Shown in pieces: positions 1 through 7,743 of a stretch of 64,000 bases of DNA. Each line of letters starts with the position of its first letter. Position 1 is the stretch's first letter. Source of the stretch: UBA6244 sp965140775 (GTDB lineage Bacteria > Bacteroidota > Bacteroidia > Bacteroidales > F082); assembly GCA_965140775.1 (NCBI GenBank), contig OZ223471.1, positions 3,906,001 through 3,970,000 of the forward strand, given 5' to 3'. Under the pieces are notes generated by a model, which was given only the letters and a program-made list of their open reading frames with translations, was not told the origin of the DNA and searched no databases. Made by a program: the position numbers and the translations under genes.

Positions 1-2
1 AT

Positions 3-2327
3 GTTAGGACATATAAGTTGGATGAAATTGAAAATAGCATTCTTTATCGGGAATCAGTGGATTCTATTACCTTTGCAAAGTTATTAGGAGCTATTTCAAC
101 TCCCTATGTCATTAATATGTCAGCACTTGAGTACACAGAATTTGATAGCAAGGAAATGATATCAGAAGATGTTTCTGAGAAAGTTAAAATCTACCTGCAC
201 GATATGAGCGTGTCTGACGAAGTGTTGATTGAGAAAATTAGCAACAAAGTACTGGAGTATTTTTATGACCGAACAGCCCTATTGGTATTTAACGAAGACC
301 AAAATGACATTTTTGGAATGGATATCTTATATCAAACGGGATTGTCGCAACTGGGAGGAACAATAAAATACAATGGGTTAATATCTGGAATAAGGTGGCA
401 ATCGTCTGAAAACCCGGGTGTTAGGGGATACGGATACACGTACGACCAACACAACCGATTTAAAAATGCCAATTATGGTGACTACGACAAAGGGATTTGG
501 ACGGTAAACAACCATTATACCGTCAACAACATCAACTACGACGCCAATGGCAATATTCAGTCGCTAAAGCGTATGGGAGTAACAGGCTTTAACGGACAAG
601 ACCCTGTTTATGGAACAATTGACGACTTGGCCTATACCTATAGTTACAAATCCAATCAACTGTCCAATGTGGAAGACCTTTCCGGATTTGCCAGCACCAT
701 CATTCGTAACTTTAACAACAACTCTATACTTCAGCTTGAATACACCTACGATGCCAATGGCAACCTTAAAAAAGACCTGAACAAGGAAATCACCAATATC
801 GAATACAATATTTTTAACAAGCCCTGCGAGGTTGATTTTTCTGATGGGCGCAAGCTCGTTTTTACATACAACTCTGCAGGAGCAAAACTGAGTTACGCGG
901 TTTATAGCAATACTCCTGCTTTGTTAAAACAAAATGACTATGTAGCAAATTTTGTGTACGAGGATGGTACATTAAAATACGCATTAACCGAAGAGGGTAA
1001 AATGGATTATGATGCCAACACCAGCAAGTTTGAAGCAAAGTTCCTCTTCAAAGACCACCTAGGCAACATAAGAGCAGTATTTAAAAAAGGTATTGACGAT
1101 AAAGTGGAAGTACTCGAAGAGCATCACTACTACCCCTTTGGCATGCTGATGTCCGGAATTGATTACACCAGTGGCACACCCAGTCCTTATCTGTATCAAG
1201 GAAAAGAGTTCATGTCCGATTTCGGATTTAACCTCTTGGATTTTGATGCACGTATGTTCGACAACCAATTGGGCAGGTGGCATGCCATCGATCCGGTAAT
1301 GCAGTTTGCCAGCCCATATGTGGGCATGGGGAATAATCCGGTATCGCTGACCGATCCTGATGGAACTGCTGCTGGTGGAGGTATTTGGCCATTTAGCTCG
1401 AAAAAAAAGCGCCTTTCGGACCCAGATGACTTAAGTGTGCACGGTGGGCATACATATCAATCTTGGGACGAAATTGATCTTGGTGTATATTCATATTCAA
1501 ATTCTGGTGGCTCATATAATATCGGCGAATTCAGTTCATCTATAGGCCCATCCGGCGTCTCTCATGGGTCTGGTGGAGGCGGAAACGGTAGTAGCTATAT
1601 TATTAGACAAAGTCCCGAAGATCTTGAATACGAAATATCTCCACCTTTCGTTGGTGGCAACGAAACGGTTTCAAAGGAAGAGCAGATACAATCACAAACT
1701 CAACAAATTTGGAGTGTTATTTCCATGGGGCTTGCGAATGGGAGTTTTAATGCCACAAATGGAGGGGCTGGCGTTTCTATATATGCTGGAACTACTTTAT
1801 TACAGGGGGCTGCTGTTAGGGGGTACTATAATTATAAAGTTGGAGCAAATCCATACCCTGCAGGCTCACTAGATGCTAAAATGTATAGGGCTAATCTAAA
1901 AGCTCAATTGCGCCCGTGCACACCACAGCCTTTTAGAGCACACTTAAATTACACACGTCCACTTACAGGTGAATTTTCAAAAGTCTCAAGTGGTGCTGTA
2001 AATAATGCTTTAAAAACAAATGGAGCTTGGAATGCTGTTGGTAGATATGGTGGCTATGGTGGTGGAGTATTTATGGCTTATGGTGCTTATAATTCTTATG
2101 TGAATATTTCAACTGCTGATAACGTTGGTCTTGCAGTTTCTAGAGAAGCTGGAGGTTGGGCTGGTGCAATTGCAGGAGGGTATATGGGAGCCGAGATTGG
2201 CGCTGCGGTTGGAGTCTGGTTTGGTGGTGCAGGAGCTATACCAGGAGCATTCATTGGAGGAATAATTGGTAGCGGAATAGGATATTTCTCTGGTTCTTCG
2301 GCTGGAGAAATGATTTATAATCATTAA
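3..2327 (+). CDS. RHS-repeat protein (3' part) with glycine-zipper toxin tip
   Basis: The reading frame is open at the left edge, so the N-terminus lies outside the window; about 775 codons are visible. YD/RHS repeats such as YTYDANGNLKKD occur up to about residue 330. The RHS core then ends with the hallmark LGRWHAIDPVMQF and a DPDG junction near position 1365. RHS proteins build a beta-shell that encloses a C-terminal toxin, and the sequence after the core is normally the variable toxin. Here the tip is about 320 residues: a Gly/Ser-rich linker, a middle region without recognised motifs, then a glycine-zipper segment (about positions 2140-2310, AGAIAGGYMGAEIGAAVG) that could enter membranes. 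It is paralogous to the minus-strand RHS gene at 24551-32401 through the core and about 150 residues before it, but the tips are unrelated. Export route and target are not shown by the sequence. Confidence 0.9.
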   Translation, partial: VRTYKLDEIENSILYRESVDSITFAKLLGAISTPYVINMSALEYTEFDSKEMISEDVSEKVKIYLHDMSVSDEVLIEKISNKVLEYFYDRTALLVFNEDQNDIFGMDILYQTGLSQLGGTIKYNGLISGIRWQSSENPGVRGYGYTYDQHNRFKNANYGDYDKGIWTVNNHYTVNNINYDANGNIQSLKRMGVTGFNGQDPVYGTIDDLAYTYSYKSNQLSNVEDLSGFASTIIRNFNNNSILQLEYTYDANGNLKKDLNKEITNIEYNIFNKPCEVDFSDGRKLVFTYNSAGAKLSYAVYSNTPALLKQNDYVANFVYEDGTLKYALTEEGKMDYDANTSKFEAKFLFKDHLGNIRAVFKKGIDDKVEVLEEHHYYPFGMLMSGIDYTSGTPSPYLYQGKEFMSDFGFNLLDFDARMFDNQLGRWHAIDPVMQFASPYVGMGNNPVSLTDPDGTAAGGGIWPFSSKKKRLSDPDDLSVHGGHTYQSWDEIDLGVYSYSNSGGSYNIGEFSSSIGPSGVSHGSGGGGNGSSYIIRQSPEDLEYEISPPFVGGNETVSKEEQIQSQTQQIWSVISMGLANGSFNATNGGAGVSIYAGTTLLQGAAVRGYYNYKVGANPYPAGSLDAKMYRANLKAQLRPCTPQPFRAHLNYTRPLTGEFSKVSSGAVNNALKTNGAWNAVGRYGGYGGGVFMAYGAYNSYVNISTADNVGLAVSREAGGWAGAIAGGYMGAEIGAAVGVWFGGAGAIPGAFIGGIIGSGIGYFSGSSAGEMIYNH

Positions 2328-2336
2328 AATAATGAG

Positions 2337-2699
2337 ATGAAAATTAGCGATGCAGTATTAAGTAATTTAAAAGAGTTGTTTTTTCACCAAATCAGAAAAA
2401 CTGAATATGAGTCTGTCTTTTGGTTTAAAAATTTACATAATAGTGAGGAGTCTCTAAAGTTTATTATTGATAACATAAATGATTTAAATAAGATACATTC
2501 ATTTATTGATGATAAATTGAATAATGAATGTGATACTTTGGATATTTATCTTTGTTTAGGTGAAAATAAGAATTTAGAACTTGTGATAATTTATTCACCA
2601 CTTGAGTATTATGCTTCAGATAAAGTTGTTGGCTGTTACGAAATTAATGGTTCATTAGATGAACTAGTTAGTAAGTATAAGTTGACAAAGATATGGTAG
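2337..2699 (+). CDS. probable immunity protein of the RHS toxin
   Basis: This 120-residue protein has no signal peptide and no evident membrane segment, and is rich in Asp and Glu. It starts 9 bases after the RHS stop codon, on the same strand, and is closed by a strong terminator, so it is almost certainly co-transcribed with the toxin. In polymorphic toxin systems the small gene directly behind the toxin tip normally encodes the cognate immunity protein. I recognise no named immunity family. The gene is visibly more A/T-rich than the RHS core, as expected for an exchangeable tip/immunity cassette. The role is inferred from position only. Confidence 0.7.
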   Translation: MKISDAVLSNLKELFFHQIRKTEYESVFWFKNLHNSEESLKFIIDNINDLNKIHSFIDDKLNNECDTLDIYLCLGENKNLELVIIYSPLEYYASDKVVGCYEINGSLDELVSKYKLTKIW

Positions 2700-2705
2700 T
2701 CATAT

Positions 2706-2732
2706 AAAGCCTGGCAAGTCCAGGCTTTTTTT
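2706..2732 (+). terminator. Rho-independent terminator after the immunity gene
   Basis: A perfect 9-bp stem, AAAGCCTGG / CCAGGCTTT, with a 5-base loop is followed by a run of seven T that begins in the stem. It lies 7 bases after the stop codon at 2699 and ends the toxin/immunity transcript. Confidence 0.9.
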
Positions 2733-3083
2733 ATGCTTTAAAATTTAGCTTTACCATCCAAAAGGTCTTTCATCCTTTTTTTTAGTCAGCATCGTTAATA
2801 ATAACAATCAGTGCGTATTCTTCATCTTCATCGAGTTGGCTAAATATACAGGTGTCGAACTACTTTACGTTTAAGATCACTAAAACGGATAGAGTATATG
2901 ATCCCACTAGATATCCTTCCAACATCCAAAACAAGTAAGTGTCAAGCACAAACAAGCTCGATTAGTCGAAATACGCGATGAATTGGTATATTTATCTTAT
3001 TTTTGCCACTTGATTACAACACAAGTTTTGGTTGAATATGCACATTAAAGTTTTGCAGGGATTTTATATCCGATATTTTTCTG
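2733..3083. other. intergenic region with decayed minus-strand coding traces
   Basis: There is no intact gene. On the minus strand, two short stretches in different frames look like remains of coding sequence. Positions about 2785-2862 read FDTCIFSQLDEDEEYALIVI and a few more residues to a stop at 2782-2784. Positions about 2843-2945 read LDVGRISSGIIYSIRFSDLK and a short basic tail to a stop at 2840-2842. The second resembles the end of a T9SS type A sorting domain or a small toxin-like protein. Both are broken by stops and frame changes. They may be chance or a decayed gene. Confidence 0.3.
2998..3005 (+). promoter_or_regulatory. possible -7 promoter element TATTTTTG
   Basis: This matches the Bacteroidota -7 consensus TAnnTTTG, about 110 bases before the ATG at 3117. 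I see no well-spaced -33 TTG, so the call is weak. Confidence 0.3.
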
Positions 3084-3116
3084 TTGAAGAAGCAGCTAAA
3101 AAAAATCGCTTTTAAT

Positions 3117-4949
3117 ATGAGAACAAATGAAGCCCGGTTTTTAAGGATCGTACTGAATATTGTTGTTCTTGTGATTGGCCATACAGCCGTCGGTCAGAGC
3201 GAATCAAATATTTGGTATTTTGGCGACCATGCAGGATTGGACTTTAGCGACAGGGAAAATCCAATTGTTTTAACACACAAAAGTTTCTTCCAACATGAAG
3301 GATGTGCAACAATATCGGATTGCGAGGGGAAATTGCTATTCTCGACAAATGGAGTGGCAATTTGGGACAAGAATAATGACACCATGGCCAATGGCAATGA
3401 TTTGGGAGGAAACAACTCAACTACTCAATCTTCTCTAATAGTACGACTACCTGGTTCAAATCATGAATATTTTGTATTCACAATAGACGATATTGAACTA
3501 TCAAAGGATTTAAGATATTCAATTGTTGACATGTCGTTAAACAACGGATTAGGGAGTGTGACGCAAAATAAAAATGTTTTTGTCCACTCTCCCGTAGCAG
3601 AGAAACTTGTTGCCGTGGGACATCAGAATGGGAAAGACATTTGGATTATTACGCATGAATGGGAAAGTGATGCTTTCTTGTCATATCTGCTCACGGAAAC
3701 AGGTTTGGCAGCTTCACCAATTGTCAGTAATACAGGAACGATACATTCCGGAGGAAATTGGCATAATCTAACGAACGGGTGTGGGTATTTAAAAGCTTCG
3801 CCAAAACAGAACAAAATAGCATTGGCCATCAGAGATTTGTATTGCGAATTGTTCGATTTTGACAACACCACCGGTATAGTTTCAAACCCAATTACATTTG
3901 ACATCGGACCCATGAATTATGGGCTTGAATTCTCACCAGATGGATCGATATTGTATACCTCCGATGCTCGATCTGGCATAGGAAACATCTATCAATATGA
4001 TTTAAGTGGTACTCCAAGTTCCATTTTAAATTCAAAAACTCTCATAGGGACATCAGGGAATCAAAATGGAGCCTTGCAATTGGCACCGAACGGAAAAATT
4101 TACATTGCCCAAACATACAAGGAACATCTAAGCACAATTAACAAACCCAATATTTTAGGGTTAGGTTGCGAATTTGACAGTGCCGGCATTTCCATTTCTC
4201 CCAACATATCCCACATGGGTTTACCAAATTTTATTATCGCTCATGATGTATTGCCTAAGTTAGATTTGGGAAACGATACAACTTTGTGTGCCGGAAGCTC
4301 GTTGGTTTTAGATGCTACAACTACCAATACTACCTATTTATGGTCAGATGGTTCAGAGCTACCAACCTTAGAAATTTTGGAAAGCGGTGTTTTCTGGGTC
4401 AAACAAACAAATAATTTTTGTAGTGTTATAACAGACACTATCGAAGTAAACTTTACTCAAAAACCAATTGTACATCTTGGCAACGATACAACAATCTGCG
4501 TAAACGACACCTTATCATTAGAATTGTCACTGGATGATGTAACATATTTGTGGTCAGATTTTTCCTTCGATAATTTCTGTTTGGTAACAAAGCCTGGCAT
4601 ATATTGGGTTGAAGTCAATAATTCGTGTGGGATGGTAACAGATGAAATCGTAGTTCAGTTTGAAAAATGCGGATGTGAGGTGTACTTTCCGACTGCTTTT
4701 TCACCGGATGGTGATTTGCTAAATGATATCTTTCTGCCTATAGCAGATTGCAATTTTACCCTGTACGATTTTACTATTTTTGATAGGTGGGGTCAGAAAA
4801 TTTTTGAAACGAAAAATCCTATGGTGGGATGGAATGGAAATTTTGGCAACAACAAGGCTCCATGCGGAGTGTATATTTATCGCTTCAACTACAAGAGTTT
4901 TGACTCTGAAGTGAAAATAACAACAGGAAGTGTGACCCTGATCAGGTAA
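3117..4949 (+). CDS. T9SS type B sorted surface protein (gliding-motility-associated C-terminal domain)
   Basis: This is a 610-residue exported protein. I chose the ATG at 3117 over the TTG at 3084 because it gives a compact signal peptide (basic start, hydrophobic LRIVLNIVVLVIGH, then AVGQ). The first ~380 residues are propeller-like, with phrases common in this family (EFSPDGSILYTSD, ALQLAPNGKIYIAQ). Two Ig/PKD-like modules follow, each beginning LGNDTT(L/I)C and containing TYLWSD. The last ~95 residues match the gliding-motility-associated / T9SS type B sorting domain: FPTAFSPDGDLLNDIF, then FDRWGQKIFET, then GVYIYRF. Such domains direct passage through the T9SS and retention at the surface. 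The ligand is unknown. The gene stands alone between the RHS cassette and the T2SS-like operon. Confidence 0.85.
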   Translation: MRTNEARFLRIVLNIVVLVIGHTAVGQSESNIWYFGDHAGLDFSDRENPIVLTHKSFFQHEGCATISDCEGKLLFSTNGVAIWDKNNDTMANGNDLGGNNSTTQSSLIVRLPGSNHEYFVFTIDDIELSKDLRYSIVDMSLNNGLGSVTQNKNVFVHSPVAEKLVAVGHQNGKDIWIITHEWESDAFLSYLLTETGLAASPIVSNTGTIHSGGNWHNLTNGCGYLKASPKQNKIALAIRDLYCELFDFDNTTGIVSNPITFDIGPMNYGLEFSPDGSILYTSDARSGIGNIYQYDLSGTPSSILNSKTLIGTSGNQNGALQLAPNGKIYIAQTYKEHLSTINKPNILGLGCEFDSAGISISPNISHMGLPNFIIAHDVLPKLDLGNDTTLCAGSSLVLDATTTNTTYLWSDGSELPTLEILESGVFWVKQTNNFCSVITDTIEVNFTQKPIVHLGNDTTICVNDTLSLELSLDDVTYLWSDFSFDNFCLVTKPGIYWVEVNNSCGMVTDEIVVQFEKCGCEVYFPTAFSPDGDLLNDIFLPIADCNFTLYDFTIFDRWGQKIFETKNPMVGWNGNFGNNKAPCGVYIYRFNYKSFDSEVKITTGSVTLIR

Positions 4950-5356
4950 GTTTTACTTATTTGCAAATACTATCCGCATATTTTAGGCATCCGGAAAACT
5001 GAATTGGAATTTGCCACTGTGGCCTTTAAGCACATTAACACATATTTGTGTTCTGTATTTATATATATAAATTAACTTATTTTTTTATTTTTTTCTTTTT
5101 TCTTTACATTATTCAATGTACCAATCATTTTGTTCATGTTTGCATTTGCGTATATCTCTTTTATTATCATTTAACATATTTTCAAATTAATTTTTTGATA
5201 TTTATTTCCTAAAGATTTTCTGGCAATACGGGAATATAAGCAAAGTTCAACAGAAATCGTTAGCAATATACAACATTGATGTTCTGCATTATACAATTGC
5301 TACCATTTATCTATTTCATTTTACCTTTGTAGTGACAACAAATCAAAATTACAAGG
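4950..5356. other. A/T-rich intergenic region with the T2SS-like operon promoter
   Basis: No gene is seen. Around 5060-5105 the plus strand is a long T-rich tract, but no convincing hairpin precedes it. The right end carries the operon promoter listed separately. Nothing else is recognised. Confidence 0.5.
5297..5329 (+). promoter_or_regulatory. Bacteroidota-type promoter of the T2SS-like operon
   Basis: A -7 element TACCTTTG (5322-5329) fits TAnnTTTG exactly. A -33 TTG (5297-5299) lies 22 bases upstream. The start codon at 5357 is 27 bases downstream, and no other promoter-like sequence was noticed before the genes up to 16806. Confidence 0.6.
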
Positions 5357-5776
5357 ATGTTTGTTAATAAATATGTTAAGTTCCACAAAGTAAGAGCTCT
5401 TTCACTAAATGAAATCCTAGTGGTGCTCGTAATAATCGGGATTTTGGTTTTACTTGCTTTGCCAAGACTTATGCCATTGATCTCCAGGGCAAAGGCAACA
5501 GAGGCTAAATTGCAATTAAATCACGTTTATACATTGGAGAAGAGTTTTTTTTACATGAACTCCAAATACAGCGATGATTTTGATCAAATAGGCTTTGAAC
5601 AGGAAAAGCTGATTTCTGATGATGGTAACGCAAACTATCTAATAGAAATCGTGGAGGCTGATATGTTGGGATTCAAAGCTACTGCTACATCCGTAGTAGA
5701 TTTTGATGGTGACGGAATCTACAACGTTTGGCAAATAGATCAGGAAAAAAAATTAGTTGAAATAGCGAAAGATTAG
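5357..5776 (+). CDS. major pseudopilin, GspG-like
   Basis: A 139-residue type IV pilin-like protein. A 14-residue basic leader ends in Ala14, followed by L-S-L-N-E, which puts Glu at +5, and then the hydrophobic helix ILVVLVIIGILVLLALP. This is the class III prepilin signal, with Ala instead of the usual Gly at -1. The C-terminal part contains DFDGDGIYNVWQID, an Asp-rich loop like the calcium site of GspG-type pseudopilins. Such proteins are cleaved at the inner membrane and polymerise into the pseudopilus that drives secretion, or into a pilus. As first gene of the operon it is the likely major subunit. It could instead be the pilin of a T4P-like machine. Confidence 0.8.
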   Translation: MFVNKYVKFHKVRALSLNEILVVLVIIGILVLLALPRLMPLISRAKATEAKLQLNHVYTLEKSFFYMNSKYSDDFDQIGFEQEKLISDDGNANYLIEIVEADMLGFKATATSVVDFDGDGIYNVWQIDQEKKLVEIAKD

Positions 5777-5784
5777 AAACTACT

Positions 5785-6294
5785 ATGGCATATGTAATTA
5801 GTGTTGTTGTCGTTATTTTTTTTCTATTTAATTTTTATCAGGATTTGGTTAGCAGAAGTATCTACCTAATCAACCTGCCACTTGCAGCCCTCTTGTTGAT
5901 ATCGTATGCATGGATAACACACTCTTTCGTTTCAGATACAGTTTACTTTTTGATCAACATCGCCATTATCACGATTCAGGTGCTTGGCGCATGGGGATTC
6001 ATCAAAATTTTCCAAAACGAAAAGCAGGGGGGCTTTTCCAATCACATAGCATTTGCGGATATTTATTTTTTGTTTCTCCCCACCATTATTTTTTCACCTC
6101 TTCAACTAATAATTTTCGAGTTAGTAATTTTTATCACTAGTCTTATCATTTCCGCTTTTATTTTTTTATTAGTAAAAGTACCAAAGCCTGTAACGGTACC
6201 TCTTGCTGGAAATATTAGTTTAGGTCTCGCTTTGGTTGTAGTACTTGAGACTTTTTCCCATTGTGCGATAAGAGAATTCTTTTTAACCTATTAA
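5785..6294 (+). CDS. minimal prepilin peptidase (A24-type), divergent
   Basis: A 169-residue, multi-pass hydrophobic protein with about five or six membrane segments. A24 prepilin peptidases use two Asp residues near the cytoplasmic face. Candidates here are Asp20 in YQDLVSRSIYLIN, matching the usual D-x-x-x-R-x-I-x-N pattern, and Asp92 in HIAFADIYFLFL, where the family normally has GxGDxxLL. The N-terminal methyltransferase domain of full-length PilD/GspO is absent, so this is a peptidase-only form. It sits 8 bases after the pseudopilin gene and would cleave the four pseudopilin-like proteins of this operon. Motif divergence makes activity an inference. Confidence 0.65.
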   Translation: MAYVISVVVVIFFLFNFYQDLVSRSIYLINLPLAALLLISYAWITHSFVSDTVYFLINIAIITIQVLGAWGFIKIFQNEKQGGFSNHIAFADIYFLFLPTIIFSPLQLIIFELVIFITSLIISAFIFLLVKVPKPVTVPLAGNISLGLALVVVLETFSHCAIREFFLTY

Positions 6295-6318
6295 TTTTAC
6301 AACGAAACTTGCTCATTC

Positions 6319-7743
6319 ATGGACTATATTGAATTGAATATCGCTCAGTTACAGATAGTTTCAGCAAAACAAGCTTGGGAGTATAAAATTATCCCAAAAG
6401 CTCTAGATAACCAACACATCGAACTTTATAGTGTTGAGCACACAGAAAACTGGAGCAGGATTGAGGAGCTTGAATTGATTTTTGGAAAAAAAGTTATTCT
6501 TACCCCAGTAAGCGAAGAGAAACTTATTAATACCCTCAAAAAGTATTATTACCACAACAACATAAAAAAGGGAACCATAATAGAGAAATCATCTTCCACC
6601 GATTTTGTTGAAACGTTAATCGAGGAAGCCTTAAACCTGGGGTCAAGTGATATTCATATAGAGCCAGAAGAAAACTCTGGCAGAGTACGTTATCGGGTAG
6701 ATGGCAAATTGGTGGAAAGGTTCTCACTTAAATCGGCAAACTATCAAGGGATTGTTAATAAAATTAAAATACGGGCAAAGCTTGACATCACCGAAAAACG
6801 ATTGCCACAAGATGGAAGAATGTCGTTTAAGAAGGATGGCGTTGAATTTGACATCAGAATGTCCGTTCTCCCCACCCTGTATGGTGAGAAAATTGTCCTC
6901 CGTTTGTTAGGTTCAGGACAGGAGAACCTTACCATTTATCAAATTGGCTTTTCAAGAAATCAGCAAAAAGAATATTTAAAAGCAATTTCAAAAATCAGCG
7001 GGATAGTACTTATAAGTGGGCCAACAGGCTCAGGCAAAACTACTACCCTCTACACCACATTAAAACACCTAAACACACCTCAATATAACATTCTTACAAT
7101 TGAAGATCCTGTAGAATATACCATTGAAGGAATAAACCAAGTGCAGTTAAAAGAAGCCATTGGGTTAGACTTTAACAAGGCACTCAGAACCTTTCTCAGG
7201 CAAGACCCTGATATCATTATGCTGGGCGAGATTCGTGATGTTGATACTGCAAAAATGGCTATCCGATCAGCTTTGACTGGTCATTTGGTTCTTTCGACAG
7301 TCCACACAAATTCTGCTTGGGGTACGGTTTCAAGATTAAAAGATATGGGAATTCCAGACTATCTACTTGCAGACACACTTAACATATGTGCAGCGCAAAG
7401 ATTAGTAAGACTTCTTTGCGATGAATGCAAAGAACCCGCATCTCCAAATGCACCTTTATTGCCTGCAAGGTTTAGTCAGCGAATAAAAAAAGATTCCACT
7501 ACCTATAAATCTACCGGGTGCCCTGCATGCCAATATACAGGTTTTAAAGGAAGAAAAGCGCTATTCGAAATAATTGTAATTGATGAGGACTTTCGCAATT
7601 TAATAAAAAATGGTGATGATGGATTATTGGAATTAAAAATTGAAAAACAAATTGAAAATCTTGGCGATGCAGCCTTCAACCTTTACAACGAGGGATATAC
7701 ATCTCTTGAAGAAATACTACCCATCCTTTTAAGCAATGAATAA
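6319..7743 (+). CDS. gspE: type II secretion / type IV pilus assembly ATPase GspE/PilB
   Basis: A 474-residue cytoplasmic motor ATPase. An N-terminal GspE-N-like domain (about 1-90) is followed by the ATPase core: SSDIHIEP near 109, Walker A GPTGSGKT at 234-241, ILTIEDPVEY as Asp box, Walker B DPDIIMLGEIRD near 296-307, and the His box LSTVHTN. Two CxxC pairs (367/370 and 401/404) form the zinc-binding element typical of GspE/PilB assembly ATPases and usually absent from PilT retraction ATPases. It powers pseudopilus or pilus growth through GspF, encoded at 15673-16806. The last 8 bases overlap the secretin gene, which suggests coupled translation. Confidence 0.95.
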   Translation: MDYIELNIAQLQIVSAKQAWEYKIIPKALDNQHIELYSVEHTENWSRIEELELIFGKKVILTPVSEEKLINTLKKYYYHNNIKKGTIIEKSSSTDFVETLIEEALNLGSSDIHIEPEENSGRVRYRVDGKLVERFSLKSANYQGIVNKIKIRAKLDITEKRLPQDGRMSFKKDGVEFDIRMSVLPTLYGEKIVLRLLGSGQENLTIYQIGFSRNQQKEYLKAISKISGIVLISGPTGSGKTTTLYTTLKHLNTPQYNILTIEDPVEYTIEGINQVQLKEAIGLDFNKALRTFLRQDPDIIMLGEIRDVDTAKMAIRSALTGHLVLSTVHTNSAWGTVSRLKDMGIPDYLLADTLNICAAQRLVRLLCDECKEPASPNAPLLPARFSQRIKKDSTTYKSTGCPACQYTGFKGRKALFEIIVIDEDFRNLIKNGDDGLLELKIEKQIENLGDAAFNLYNEGYTSLEEILPILLSNE

